Assembly (NCBI RefSeq): GCF_022835695.1
Contig: NZ_BQUV01000003.1
Coordinates: forward strand, 434,001-498,000
Source: Bradyrhizobium sp. Ce-3
Lineage (GTDB): Bacteria > Pseudomonadota > Alphaproteobacteria > Rhizobiales > Xanthobacteraceae
Length of the DNA stretch: 64,000 bases
Reading direction: 5' to 3'
In this document: piece by piece, positions 34,380 through 43,247 of the stretch
How positions within the stretch are numbered: position 1 is the first letter of the stretch
Layout of the letters: the number at the start of each line of letters is the position of its first letter
Program-made: the position numbers and the translations under genes
Notes under the pieces: model-generated
Told to the model about the DNA's origin: nothing
Databases searched by the model: none
What the model saw: the letters and a program-made list of their open reading frames with translations, nothing else

Positions 34380-34485
34380 TCCCGATAAATTCCGCGTGAA
34401 CTCCCCTCGATATCTCGTTGATTGACGCGGCTGCGAACAGCCGCCACGGTGCGACCTCAAGTCATTTCGAACCGATCGGTTACGG

Positions 34486-35670
34486 ATGGATACTTCGGAT
34501 TCCGCGCCGGCCTCGACGCCGGCGCAAGCGCAGCGTGTGCTGGTTCTCCAGGGCGGCGGCGCGCTCGGCTCCTACCAGGCCGGCGCGTTCCAGGCGCTCT
34601 GTCATGCAGGCTTCGAGCCGGAATGGATCGCCGGCATTTCGATCGGCGCCATCAATGCCGCGATCATCGCCGGCAACGAGCCGGACAAGCGCGTGCCGCG
34701 GCTGAAGGAATTCTGGGAGATGGTGTCGGCGCCGGTGCCGTGGAATCCGGTCTCCAAGCATGAGCGCGCCCGCTCGCTGTTCAACGAGACCTCTGCCGCG
34801 ATCATCGCGACCTTCGGCGTGCCGGGCTTCTTCACGCCGCGGATTCCGCCGGCGCCGCTGTGGCCGCCCGGCAGCTCGCAATCGCTGAGCTATTACGACA
34901 CCGCGCCGCTGAAGAAGACGCTGGAGCGGCTGGTCGATTTCGACCGCATCAACGATCTGAAGACGCGGCTGTCGGTCGGCGCGGTCGGCGTCACCTCGGG
35001 CAATTTCCGCTATTTCGACAACTACGAGTTCAAGAAGGCCGGCAAGAAGATAGGCCCCGAGCACATCATGGCCTCGGGCGCGCTGCCGCCGGGCTTTCCC
35101 GCCGTGGTGATCGAGGGCGAGCATTACTGGGACGGCGGCATCGCCTCCAACACCCCGCTCGACTTCGTGCTCGACGAGGAGACCAGCCGCGATCTGCTGA
35201 TCTTCCAGGTCGACCTGTTCAGCGCGCGCGGGCCGTTGCCGGAGACGCTGCTGGAGGCCGCCGAGCGCGAGAAGGACATCCGCTATTCCAGCCGGACGCG
35301 AATGAACACCGACAAGAACCGGCAGATCCACAACGCTCGCATGGCGGTGCGCGACCTGATCGGCAAGCTGCCCGATTACCTGAAGAACGATCCCTCGGTC
35401 GAGCTGCTGCGCAAGGCCTCCAAGGAGAACACCGTCACGGTGGTTCACCTGATCTACAAGAGCAAGAATTACGAGTCTTCGTCGAAGGACTACGACTTCT
35501 CCCATGTCGCGATGGTCGAGCACTGGGGCGCCGGCGTGCGCGACGTGCATTTGTCGATGCGTCACAAAGAATGGCTAGAACGGCCGCAGTCCGGGGAAAC
35601 CATGGTGACTTACGACCTCACGGGGGACGAACCCAAGGCCCCTGAAGTGAAGCCCCCGGCAAGCAAATAG
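34486..35670 (+). CDS. Patatin-like phospholipase (DUF3734)
   Basis: A 394-residue serine hydrolase of the patatin family. The oxyanion loop GGGALGSYQAG (23-33), the nucleophile motif GISIGA with Ser52, and the catalytic Asp in WDGGIASNTP (D216) are all present. The C-terminal DUF3734 domain follows from about 280. There is no signal peptide. It sits 12 bases upstream of a 3-hydroxybutyrate dehydrogenase gene on the same strand. Patatin-like enzymes linked to PHB granules are known, so intracellular polyhydroxybutyrate mobilisation is a plausible joint role; direct proof is lacking. Confidence 0.92.
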   Translation: MDTSDSAPASTPAQAQRVLVLQGGGALGSYQAGAFQALCHAGFEPEWIAGISIGAINAAIIAGNEPDKRVPRLKEFWEMVSAPVPWNPVSKHERARSLFNETSAAIIATFGVPGFFTPRIPPAPLWPPGSSQSLSYYDTAPLKKTLERLVDFDRINDLKTRLSVGAVGVTSGNFRYFDNYEFKKAGKKIGPEHIMASGALPPGFPAVVIEGEHYWDGGIASNTPLDFVLDEETSRDLLIFQVDLFSARGPLPETLLEAAEREKDIRYSSRTRMNTDKNRQIHNARMAVRDLIGKLPDYLKNDPSVELLRKASKENTVTVVHLIYKSKNYESSSKDYDFSHVAMVEHWGAGVRDVHLSMRHKEWLERPQSGETMVTYDLTGDEPKAPEVKPPASK

Positions 35671-35682
35671 GAGCGAAGAACA

Positions 35683-36471
35683 ATGGGTACGTTGACAGGC
35701 AAGACCGCCGTTGTGACCGGCTCGACCAGCGGCATTGGATTGGCTTATGCGCGCGCCTTCGCCGGCGCCGGCGCCAATGTCGTCATCAACGGCATGGGCG
35801 TTCCGGCCGACATCGAGAAGGAGCGTTCCGGCATCGAGACCGACTTCAAGGTCAAGGCGGCCTATTCGCCGGCCGACATGACCAAGCCGGCCGAGATCGC
35901 CGACATGATCGCGCTCGGTGAGAAGACCTTCGGCTCGGTCGATATCCTGGTCAACAATGCCGGCATCCAGTTCGTGTCGCCGATCGAGGAATTCCCGCCG
36001 GAGAAGTGGGAAGCCATCATCGCGATCAATCTGTCGTCGGCGTTCTACGGCATCCGCGCCGCGGTGCCCGGCATGAAGAAGCGCGGCTGGGGCCGCATCA
36101 TCAACACCGCCTCGGCGCACTCGCTGGTCGCCTCGCCGTTCAAGTCGGCCTATGTCTCGGCCAAGCACGGCATCGCCGGCCTCACCAAGACCGCGGCGCT
36201 GGAGCTCGCGCAGTTCAAGATCACCTGCAACTGCATCAGCCCGGGCTATGTCTGGACGCCGCTGGTCGAGCACCAGATTCCGGAGACCATGAAGGCGCGC
36301 AACATGACCAAGGAGCAGGTCATCAAGGACGTGCTGCTCGCGGCGCAACCGACCAAGGAGTTCGTCACCTCGGAGCAGGTCGCGGCCCTCGCGCTGTTCC
36401 TGTGCGGCGACGACGCCGCGCAGATCACCGGCGCCAACCTCTCGATCGACGGCGGCTGGACCGCGGAGTAG
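35683..36471 (+). CDS. bdhA: 3-hydroxybutyrate dehydrogenase
   Basis: A 262-residue short-chain dehydrogenase that interconverts 3-hydroxybutyrate and acetoacetate with NAD. It has the cofactor loop TGSTSGIGLAYA, NNAGIQ, the catalytic Ser144 (TASAHS), Tyr157 and Lys161 (YVSAK), and the typical bdh region CNCISPGYVWTPLVEHQIP. It follows the patatin gene by 12 bases, and a strong terminator ends the unit. The assignment within the SDR family rests on the SPGYVWTPLVE and AHSLVASPFKSAYV blocks, and I am fairly sure of it. Confidence 0.93.
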   Translation: MGTLTGKTAVVTGSTSGIGLAYARAFAGAGANVVINGMGVPADIEKERSGIETDFKVKAAYSPADMTKPAEIADMIALGEKTFGSVDILVNNAGIQFVSPIEEFPPEKWEAIIAINLSSAFYGIRAAVPGMKKRGWGRIINTASAHSLVASPFKSAYVSAKHGIAGLTKTAALELAQFKITCNCISPGYVWTPLVEHQIPETMKARNMTKEQVIKDVLLAAQPTKEFVTSEQVAALALFLCGDDAAQITGANLSIDGGWTAE

Positions 36472-36502
36472 TATTCTGGCGGAATTTGCCAGCCCAAGAA
36501 CA

Positions 36503-36535
36503 AGCCGGCCCCGATGCATCAGGGCCGGCTTTTTT
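36503..36535 (+). terminator. Intrinsic terminator of the patatin-bdhA unit
   Basis: agccggccc (36503-36511) pairs with gggccggct (36522-36530), followed by a run of six T (36530-36535). It lies 32 bases after the bdhA stop. Confidence 0.92.
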
Positions 36536-36555
36536 AGGGCAGCAAGTCGGCCGAC

Positions 36556-36861
36556 CTAGCTGGCATCAGAATCGGATGGGGAGAACGGCATCCGGGACGC
36601 ATGTCTGATGTGGAGGATGTCGATTGTATCGCCGCGGACCCGATAGAAAATGCGGAATGGATAGCGCAGGACGGTGACCACGCGGACCGTGGAGCGCTGC
36701 GAGACGCGCGGCGCCGCCTCGGGCGCGTGACATACACGGTCAATAACATCGCGGAAGCGGCGCTCGACAGCTGCGGCAATTGCTGGGCTGGCGTGGGTCG
36801 AATAGTAGTTCGCGATTTCGTCCAGATCACTCAGTGCTTGCCGCGAGAAGGCGACTTTCAT
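36556..36861 (-). CDS. RelE/ParE family toxin
   Basis: A 101-residue toxin of the ParE/RelE fold: KVAFSRQALSDLDEIANYYS at the start, the central RFRDVIDRVCHAPEAAPRV, then the conserved core VVTVLRYPFRIFYRVRGDTIDILHIRHASR. The Arg, Tyr and His of the C-terminal strand are as in the ParE type. It lies just downstream of its antitoxin, with a four-base overlap (ATGA). ParE types poison gyrase and RelE types cut mRNA on ribosomes; the sequence alone does not decide, though the YRVxxDxIxILHIRH form favours ParE. Confidence 0.9.
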   Translation of the reverse strand: MKVAFSRQALSDLDEIANYYSTHASPAIAAAVERRFRDVIDRVCHAPEAAPRVSQRSTVRVVTVLRYPFRIFYRVRGDTIDILHIRHASRMPFSPSDSDAS

Positions 36862-37094
36862 TTGTGACGAAATTTCGCAAACGCGGCTGCGATCTCCTCG
36901 TCGGTCGCCAGCTCGCCGGCGTCGATGGATGCCATTGCTGCGTCGATGATTCGCAGTTCGTCCCGGGTCGCGACGTAGTCTTGGGCCTGCAGTTCGCTTT
37001 CGATCTGGTTTGCGATCGATACGAATTCATCCTGTGCCGCCTTCGGCCAGGATTGAACGCGATCAAGCAGATTCTTCAGTTCGACGGCTGTCAT
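36858..37094 (-). CDS. Antitoxin of the ParE/RelE pair
   Basis: A 78-residue acidic, helical protein (LKNLLDRVQSWPKAAQDEFV, then DYVATRDELRIIDAAMASID and GELATDEEIAAAFAKFRHK). It precedes the toxin on the same strand and overlaps it by four bases, the standard antitoxin position. The C-terminal half with its DAGELATDEEIAAAFAKFR stretch resembles the segment by which such antitoxins wrap the toxin. No ribbon-helix-helix is clear. A perfect TATAAT on the minus strand (37107-37102) lies only seven bases before the ATG, so the message may be leaderless. Confidence 0.85.
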   Translation of the reverse strand: MTAVELKNLLDRVQSWPKAAQDEFVSIANQIESELQAQDYVATRDELRIIDAAMASIDAGELATDEEIAAAFAKFRHK

Positions 37095-37127
37095 GCCATC
37101 TATTATATGCCGCGGCCCATCGAAATG

Positions 37128-38522
37128 CTACGGGCCCGACCGCCGCTTCCCGAACGCCAGCACGTGCAGCCCGAGCCGCGAACGCACCACGTAGAATAGC
37201 AGGATGGTCTCGAAGATCAGCGACAGCGAGGTCGAGGCGGCCGCGCCCATGCCGCCGTAGCGCGGCACCAGCGTCATGCAGAGGCCGACATTCATGAAGA
37301 ACGACACCGCATAGGCGGTGGCGCAGATGCTCTGGTGGCCGAGCATGTTCAAGAGGCGCTCCACCGGTCCGATCGCCGAGCGCACCACGAGCCCGATCGC
37401 GGCGACAAACATGATGCTGTAGCCGTCGACGAATTTCGGTCCGAACAGCCACAGCAGCGGCTTGCCGAACGCGAGTAGCGCGATGGTCGCGAGCAGCGAG
37501 GGCCAGAACGTCCAGCTGATGGCGTGCGCGACATAGGCCGACAGCCGGTCCTTGTCGCCGAGCGCATTGTACTCGGCGAAGCGGTGCGCCGTCGTCGCCG
37601 ACATCGCGTAGTGCACGAACGACACCAGCGCCAGCGTCTTCACGACGGCGAAATAGATGCCGACCTCCTCGGAGGAGCGGAACTGCTGCAGCATCAGCAC
37701 GTCGGTGTAGCCGAGCAGGAGATAGAAGCTTTCGACCAGCATGATCGGCAGCGAGATCGCAAACCAGCCCTTGACGTCGTAGGTCTTCTCGCCCACCCCG
37801 ACATGGGCCTTGAGGCGGCGGTTCAGCACGATCATCTGGCCGATCGCAGCGATGTAGACCGCGGCGGCACTCGCGATCATCGCCGCGGTCGCACCGAGAT
37901 TGAGCCCGAGCGCCAGCGCGCCGGCGGTGAACGCGATGATCAGTCCCTGCCGCACGATGAACTGCGGCATCAGGCCGAGCTGCATCCAGTCATGCGCGCG
38001 TGAGATGCCGTCCTGGGTGTTGGCGACCACGAAGGGCGGCAAGGTCAGGCAGCCGATATAGAGCGGCACGATCGCGTTGGGATCGATCCAGGGCGAAGCA
38101 AGGTGGATCACGCCGGCGAGCAGCAGCGCGACCGTGCTGGAGGCGGCGAGCACCACCCAGCGTCCGCCGGAGAGGAAGCCGCGCAGTGCGGCGAGGTCGC
38201 CGCGTGCGCGATATTCCGGAATGATCTTCTGTGAGGACGGCGCGATGCCGAAATCCATGGTGCTGCCGAGCAGCAGCACCCAGGTCCAGACATAGACATA
38301 GATGCCGTAGTCCGAGCCGCTCATCCAGCGCGCCAGCAGGATCTGCGCCAGATAGGCGATCGCGGCGCTGATGACGCGGATGACGAAGATCATGCCGGCG
38401 AGGCGCTTGGTGACCGACGCCTCCTTGGTGCCGCCGAGCAGCCGCGCGGCGAGGCCGCGCAGCCGTGCGGCCGGGCCCGACGGCGCGGAGGTCGCGGCAG
38501 AGGATTCGGATCGTGTCTCCAT
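37128..38522 (-). CDS. Polysaccharide biosynthesis flippase (MATE/Wzx-like)
   Basis: A 464-residue membrane protein with 12-14 predicted helices of the MOP exporter superfamily. Blocks: FVIRVISAAIAYLAQILLA and RWMSGSDYGIYVYVWTWVLL at the start, KIIPEYRARGDLAALRGFLS in loop 2, then PLLWLFGPKFVDGY and AIGLVVRSAIGPVERLLNMLG late. Such proteins flip lipid-linked oligosaccharides across the inner membrane. The start is METRSESS at 38522; the frame extends 20 codons further upstream without support. It stands alone with no glycosyltransferases nearby. Confidence 0.85.
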   Translation of the reverse strand: METRSESSAATSAPSGPAARLRGLAARLLGGTKEASVTKRLAGMIFVIRVISAAIAYLAQILLARWMSGSDYGIYVYVWTWVLLLGSTMDFGIAPSSQKIIPEYRARGDLAALRGFLSGGRWVVLAASSTVALLLAGVIHLASPWIDPNAIVPLYIGCLTLPPFVVANTQDGISRAHDWMQLGLMPQFIVRQGLIIAFTAGALALGLNLGATAAMIASAAAVYIAAIGQMIVLNRRLKAHVGVGEKTYDVKGWFAISLPIMLVESFYLLLGYTDVLMLQQFRSSEEVGIYFAVVKTLALVSFVHYAMSATTAHRFAEYNALGDKDRLSAYVAHAISWTFWPSLLATIALLAFGKPLLWLFGPKFVDGYSIMFVAAIGLVVRSAIGPVERLLNMLGHQSICATAYAVSFFMNVGLCMTLVPRYGGMGAAASTSLSLIFETILLFYVVRSRLGLHVLAFGKRRSGP

Positions 38523-38626
38523 CACAGCCAAGCGGAAAATTCCTAAAGCGCCGCAAGGCGGCAATGGCCCCCGATCTATCAACGAAACGTTAAGATTGGG
38601 TTGGGTGAGGGATGTTCCCGTCTTGC

Positions 38627-38746
38627 GTCGTCCCGGCGAAAGCCGGGATCCATAACCACAGGGAACAGTTGGTGGGCACAGCTTGGCCCCCAGCGTGCCC
38701 CAAACTGCCGCTGCGGATTATGGGTCCCGGCCTGCGCCGGGACGAC
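38627..38746. repeat. Palindromic intergenic repeat, family C, copy 1
   Basis: Ends gtcgtcccggc...gccggga and gtcccggcc...ccgggacgac, with ccataaccacagg and ggattatgggtcc inside. Related copies are at 40420-40542 and, shorter, at 50357-50384 and 8564-8597. Confidence 0.8.
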
Positions 38747-38759
38747 ACTGCGGCGGGCG

Positions 38760-39596
38760 TCAGTTCAAATTGATATTGAATTCGTAGCTTTTGTCGCCGC
38801 CGACCAGCGTCAGCTTCAGCGCGGCGCCGTCCGCCTTGGCGCCGGGCGGCAACCCGTCGAGCTCGAACGAGAAGCGCTTCACGCCGGGCGGCGCGTGCGC
38901 GACGAGCTTGGGCACCGGCAGCGCCCAATCGGGCGTCGGTCCCTCGACGAACAGGCTGAGGTCCTTGGTGTCGGGTGCTGCGACATCGACCAGCACGTTG
39001 TTGCCGTCGCGCTTGACGTCGCGGATCGTGACCGGGGTGGCATCGCCGATATTGGCGGGCTTCGGCACCGCGTTGAGCGCTTCCGACAGCGCCGCGTCCT
39101 CGGTCGAGGCGACGCTGGCGAACGCGAGCTCGGCCTTCGCCTCCACCGGCACGCACAGCTTCTCGCACACCGCGTAGTTGATCTCGGCGCGCAGCACCAA
39201 CGGCTTGTCGGGATTCTTCGCGACGATGCGCAGCGGCAGCACCACCTGGTGCTTGTAGCCGAGCGAGGTGCCGCCGGCGCCGTCGTCGAACTGGCGCGGC
39301 GCCGGCCACATCACCGTGACCGCATCGACATTATCCGACTTGGAGAAATCGAACCGCGGCGGCACGCCGGAATCGCCGGGTGTCCGCCAGTAGGTTTTCC
39401 AGCCGTCCTGCAACTGGAAGGCGATGCCGCCCAGCAGCACCGCGCCGCTGCGCGATCCCGCGAGCAACCGCACGGCCGAATGGCTGTCCTGCTGCCACGG
39501 CGAGGCGTCGTCGGCGCGAACCTCCGTTGCGGCACATGCGACGGAAATCAGGGCGGCAACGCCAAATGCGGCCCGCAAGGGAACTGTGACGATCAT
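38760..39596 (-). CDS. DsbD N-terminal-like (DsbDalpha) exported protein
   Basis: A 278-residue exported protein: signal peptide LRAAFGVAALISVACAATEVRA, cleaved near 28. The mature part resembles the DsbD/ScsB N-terminal domain: FQLQDGWKTYWRTPGDSGVPP, YKHQVVLPLRIVAKNPDKP and INYAVCEKLCVPVEAKAEL. The CEKLC pair (C144, C148) is the redox site that in DsbD passes electrons to periplasmic partners. No transmembrane DsbD beta domain is fused or adjacent, so it is a stand-alone alpha domain. It may serve cytochrome c or envelope disulfide repair; the partner is unknown. Confidence 0.88.
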   Translation of the reverse strand: MIVTVPLRAAFGVAALISVACAATEVRADDASPWQQDSHSAVRLLAGSRSGAVLLGGIAFQLQDGWKTYWRTPGDSGVPPRFDFSKSDNVDAVTVMWPAPRQFDDGAGGTSLGYKHQVVLPLRIVAKNPDKPLVLRAEINYAVCEKLCVPVEAKAELAFASVASTEDAALSEALNAVPKPANIGDATPVTIRDVKRDGNNVLVDVAAPDTKDLSLFVEGPTPDWALPVPKLVAHAPPGVKRFSFELDGLPPGAKADGAALKLTLVGGDKSYEFNINLN

Positions 39597-39732
39597 GAGA
39601 CGTCTTTACCTGCAACTTTCGGTGCAAACCATTGAATTGCTTGTGATGCATCGCCGCACTGCGGCCGATGGTTGATTGACAGAACGGCCACCCAATATCA
39701 GGATGCCAAATCAGCAGGAAAGGCCTTTGCGG

Positions 39733-40392
39733 ATGCGCCCTGAAGGCAAAACAGGCAAGACTCGCAAGACCGCCGCCGGCAGAGCCCCGGCCGCCGGTCA
39801 CAACGCGCCCGAGGACGGCTACCTCGATGGCCAGATGCTGATCGCGATGCCTGTCATGAACGACCCGCGGTTCGAGCGCTCGGTGATCTACATGTGCGCG
39901 CATTCGTCGGAAGGCGCGATGGGCATCATCGTCAATCGCCCGGCCGGCAGCATCGATTTTCCCGGCCTCCTGGTGCAGCTCGACATCATCGAGAAGTCGG
40001 ACCAGATCCAGCTGCCCGAGAATGCCGAGATGATGAAGGTGATGAAGGGCGGCCCGGTCGACACCGGCCGCGGCTTCGTGCTGCATTCCAGCGACTTCTA
40101 CATCCAGGATGCGACGCTGAACATCGATGACGGCATCTCGCTCACCGCGACCGTCGATATCCTGAAGGCCATCGCCAAGGGCTCAGGCCCCAAGCATGCG
40201 ATCCTCGCGCTCGGTTATGCCGGCTGGGCGCCGGGCCAGCTCGAGAACGAGATCCAGCACAATGGCTGGCTGCATTGCGATGCCGATCCGGAGCTGATCT
40301 TCGGCACCGACGTCGACGAGAAATACGCGCGCGCCCTGCGCAAGATCGGCATCGAGGCCGGCATGTTGTCGAACGACGCCGGCCACGCGTAG
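39733..40392 (+). CDS. YqgE/AlgH family protein
   Basis: A 219-residue soluble protein (UPF0301). Key blocks: [80 protein letters not shown] and [19 protein letters not shown]. The family is widespread, with unknown biochemistry; AlgH affects alginate and virulence genes in Pseudomonas. I chose ATG 39733 because AGGAAAGG precedes it; ATG 39703 and TTG 39676 are in frame. It is divergent from the DsbD-like gene. Confidence 0.9.
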   Translation: MRPEGKTGKTRKTAAGRAPAAGHNAPEDGYLDGQMLIAMPVMNDPRFERSVIYMCAHSSEGAMGIIVNRPAGSIDFPGLLVQLDIIEKSDQIQLPENAEMMKVMKGGPVDTGRGFVLHSSDFYIQDATLNIDDGISLTATVDILKAIAKGSGPKHAILALGYAGWAPGQLENEIQHNGWLHCDADPELIFGTDVDEKYARALRKIGIEAGMLSNDAGHA

Positions 40393-40419
40393 CTCGCCAC
40401 ACCCACAGTGTCGTCCCTG

Positions 40420-40542
40420 CGAAAGCAGGGACCCATCACCACCGCATGTCGTTGTGATGCCGCGCTGGGGCCACAGCTTCGCGCAACAACGGCGGCCTGT
40501 GGTTATGGGTCCCGGGTCGCGCTTACGCTTGCCCGGGACGAC
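40420..40542. repeat. Palindromic intergenic repeat, family C, copy 2
   Basis: gtcgtccctgcgaaagcaggga on the left, gtggttatgggtcccgggtc and gcccgggacgac on the right. It shares the ttatgggtcccgg word with copy 1 at 38627. It lies between the YqgE gene and the dioxygenase gene. Confidence 0.75.
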
Positions 40543-40557
40543 GGCGGTGGGTGTGGT

Positions 40558-41445
40558 CTACTCCGCTGCTTCCTGCGCCACCGTCGGCTGGGTGCCTGCC
40601 ACCGTGGCGCGGCGCATGTCGCGGGGCTGCGACTGGTCGTAGCGGCGGACGCGGTGCACGGTCTGGCGGTTGTCCCACATCACGAGGTCATGCACCGTCC
40701 ATTTGTGCACATAGACGAATTCGCTCTGCGTGGCGTGCTCGGTGAGGTCGCGCAGCAGCACCCGCGCCTCCGGCATGCTCATGCCTCTGATGGCGCCGGC
40801 ATGCGAGGACAGATACAGCGACTTGCGGCGATGCGAGGGGTGGGTGCGCACCAGCCGCTGCAGCACCGGTTTGAACATCGCCTTCTCCTCGTCGGTGTAA
40901 TCGAGGAAGCCGAGCGAGCCGCGCGAATACATCAGCGAGTGCTCGCAGATCATGTCCTCGATCTCGGCCTTGGTCTCGTCATCCAGCGCATCATAGGCGG
41001 CGCGCATGTCGGCGAATTCGGTGTTGCCGCCCTTCGGGTTCACCACGCGCGCCGACAGCAGCGAGAATTTCGCCGGGATCGGCCGGAACGAGCTGTCGGA
41101 GTGCCACAGGCAGTTGCCGAGATTGAACAGGTGGGTGCGATGATCCTTCGGCAGCGGCTTGCCGTCCTTGCCGAGATTGGAGACATCGTTGAGCCCGGCG
41201 GAGAGGCGGTAGTCCTCCTTCTTCGCGATGGTGCCGCCGCGCGCATCCTCGCGCTCGCCGAAATTCAGCGCGAACGCCATCTGCTGATCGTCCGATATCT
41301 CCTGGCCGTGGAACACGAGCACGGCGTATCTGTCCATGCCGGCCTCGATGTCGACCGCTTCCTGCTTCGTCAGCGGCTTGCGCAGATCGACGCCGGAGAC
41401 CTCGCCGACGAAATGCTTGTGAAGCTGGCGGATCAGGACCGTCAT
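40558..41445 (-). CDS. TfdA-like alpha-ketoglutarate dioxygenase (TauD/TfdA family)
   Basis: A 295-residue Fe(II)/alpha-ketoglutarate dioxygenase. The iron ligands are visible: H115 and D117 in LWHSDSSF and H264 in TVHRVRRYD. R275 in PRDMRRA should bind the co-substrate. Long stretches match, from memory, the 2,4-dichlorophenoxyacetate dioxygenase TfdA: SSFRPIPAKFSLLSARVV, NTEFADMRAAYDAL, LTEHATQSEFVYVHKW and DLVMWDNRQTVHR. So it probably cleaves or hydroxylates an aryloxyacid or similar carboxylate; the substrate is inference. Start MTVLIRQLHK at 41445 has GGGGAGA upstream. A reductase gene lies upstream on the same strand. Confidence 0.9.
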   Translation of the reverse strand: MTVLIRQLHKHFVGEVSGVDLRKPLTKQEAVDIEAGMDRYAVLVFHGQEISDDQQMAFALNFGEREDARGGTIAKKEDYRLSAGLNDVSNLGKDGKPLPKDHRTHLFNLGNCLWHSDSSFRPIPAKFSLLSARVVNPKGGNTEFADMRAAYDALDDETKAEIEDMICEHSLMYSRGSLGFLDYTDEEKAMFKPVLQRLVRTHPSHRRKSLYLSSHAGAIRGMSMPEARVLLRDLTEHATQSEFVYVHKWTVHDLVMWDNRQTVHRVRRYDQSQPRDMRRATVAGTQPTVAQEAAE

Positions 41446-41556
41446 CGGCGTGTCTCCCCGAATCTTGCGGGCGGTTGTCCCGCTTCGTTTGACGCGAAGG
41501 CTACTCCCGATGCGCGGCCTGTCAACGCTTCGCGGCAAGATACGGCGAAGCGCGGA

Positions 41557-42336
41557 TCAGGCATTCCGTGCCATCAACCCGCCGTCGACCGGAATCACGG
41601 CGCCGGTCAGGAACGATGCGGCGGGCAGGCACAGGCTCAGCGTCATGTGCGCGACCTCTTCGGGATCGCCGTAGCGCGCGAGCGCGGTGCGGCGCTTGGC
41701 GTAGATCGTCTTGTGCTCCTCGGAGATGCGGTCGGTGATCGCGGTGCGGATCGGGCCCGGGCAGATGCAGTTCACGGTGATGCCTTCGCGCCCCAGTTCC
41801 ACCGCGAGCGAACGCGTCAGGCTGGTGACGCCGCCTTTGGCCGCGGAGTAGGGGCTGTGCAGGCCTGTTGCGCCCAGAGCCTCCGTCGAGGCGATGTTGA
41901 CGATGCGCGGCGATCGCGACTTGCGCAGGTATGGCAGTGCGGCGCGGATGATGCGTGGATGCGCGGTGAGCATCACCGCGATGCCCTTGGCCCAGGCATC
42001 CTCGTATCCGGGATCGTCGATCGCCACACGCACCGAGATGCCGGCATTGTTGACGATGATGTCGAGCCCGCCGAAATGCGCCGCGACATCGTTGACGACT
42101 TTTGTGATCGCGTCGCGATCGCTGACATCGAGCGTCCAGGCCTTTGCCGAGCCGCCGCTTGCGGAAATCTCCTTGGCCACCGCCTGCGTGCCCTCTTCGG
42201 TAAGATCGGTGACCGCGACATTGGCGCCTTCATCGGCAAACACGCGCGCGGTGGCGCGGCCCATGCCGCTGGCTGCTCCCGTGACCAGAACGGTGAGGCC
42301 CTTCACCGAACGGCTGAGCTGCTTGTATTCGGACAC
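41557..42336 (-). CDS. SDR family oxidoreductase
   Basis: A 259-residue short-chain dehydrogenase. It shows the cofactor loop TGAASGMGRATA, an Asp in VAVTDLTEEG that favours NAD, NNAG, the Ser/Tyr/Lys site (IASTEALG, YSAAK) and CPGPIRT. It lies 111 bases upstream of the TfdA-like gene on the same strand and may act on its product. The substrate is unknown. The divergent partner at 42513 is a second SDR of a different subgroup. Confidence 0.9.
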   Translation of the reverse strand: MSEYKQLSRSVKGLTVLVTGAASGMGRATARVFADEGANVAVTDLTEEGTQAVAKEISASGGSAKAWTLDVSDRDAITKVVNDVAAHFGGLDIIVNNAGISVRVAIDDPGYEDAWAKGIAVMLTAHPRIIRAALPYLRKSRSPRIVNIASTEALGATGLHSPYSAAKGGVTSLTRSLAVELGREGITVNCICPGPIRTAITDRISEEHKTIYAKRRTALARYGDPEEVAHMTLSLCLPAASFLTGAVIPVDGGLMARNA

Positions 42337-42512
42337 GACGGACCTCCCATTTGTTTTTCTTGGTTGTCAGACGCCAACGCTCGCACCGATCTGCAGATAC
42401 GTCAAACCGGCAATCCTTGATCGCCGCGCAGGCAGCGCGTTAACGCAAGTTTCCCGGTTGGCTTTTCGCAAAGGATCATGCTCAATCAAGAAAACAACAG
42501 AGAGGAAACGCG

Positions 42513-43247
42513 ATGAGCGAGCTCGATTTCAGCGGCAAGCAAATACTGGTGGTCGGCGGCTCCAGCGGCATCGGCAACGGCATCGCTCAGGCCTTCCGCG
42601 CCAAGGGCGCGCGCGTTGCCGTGTACGGCACCCGCGCGCAGGCAAGCGACTATTCCGCCGAGGAAGGCTCGCATCTCGAGGGCCTCGCCTATGCGCAGCT
42701 CGATGTCTCCGATCCGCACGCGATCGAAAGCCTCACGCCGTCGTTCGATCGGCTCGACGTGCTGGTGCTGGCGCAGGGCGCGGTGATTTACCGCCGCGGG
42801 GAATTCCAGATGGAAGGCTTCCGCAAGGTGCTCGAGGTCAATCTGATGAGTCTGATGGCCTGCGCGACGAAATTCCAGCCGATGCTGAGCGCAGCCAAGG
42901 GATCGCTGATCATTGTCAGTTCGACCGCGGCCTATCATTCCACCATGGGCAATCCGGCCTACAACGCCTCGAAGACCGGCGCGGTCGGGCTGACGCGCAC
43001 GCTCGGCGAGGCCTGGGCCGAGAACGGCATCCGCGTCAACGGCATCGCGCCGGGCCTCGTCGACACCAAGATGACCAAGGCGACGACCGCGAATCCGAAG
43101 CGGCTCGAAGGCGCGCTCGAGCGCATTCCGCTGAAACGTCTCGGCACGCCCGCCGACATGGCCGGCGCCGCGCTGTTCCTGGCCTCGCCGCTCGCCTCCT
43201 ACATCGTCGGCCAGACCATCGTGGTCGACGGCGGGTTGATCCTTTAG
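42513..43247 (+). CDS. SDR family oxidoreductase
   Basis: A 244-residue short-chain dehydrogenase with the Gly-rich loop VGGSSGIGNGIAQAF, Arg in VAVYGTRAQAS suggesting NADP, the Ser in VSSTAAYHS and Tyr/Lys in YNASKTG. Normal NNAG is replaced by LAQGA, a known variant. It has a good binding site (GAGAGGAAACG). It is divergent from the SDR at 41557. The substrate is unknown. Its stop overlaps the -35 box of the CsbD gene promoter. Confidence 0.9.
   Translation: MSELDFSGKQILVVGGSSGIGNGIAQAFRAKGARVAVYGTRAQASDYSAEEGSHLEGLAYAQLDVSDPHAIESLTPSFDRLDVLVLAQGAVIYRRGEFQMEGFRKVLEVNLMSLMACATKFQPMLSAAKGSLIIVSSTAAYHSTMGNPAYNASKTGAVGLTRTLGEAWAENGIRVNGIAPGLVDTKMTKATTANPKRLEGALERIPLKRLGTPADMAGAALFLASPLASYIVGQTIVVDGGLIL

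Noticed and set aside
40408-42420. 670-residue frame across a repeat and antisense to the dioxygenase and SDR
   Set aside because: It runs through a palindromic repeat and over supported genes on the other strand.
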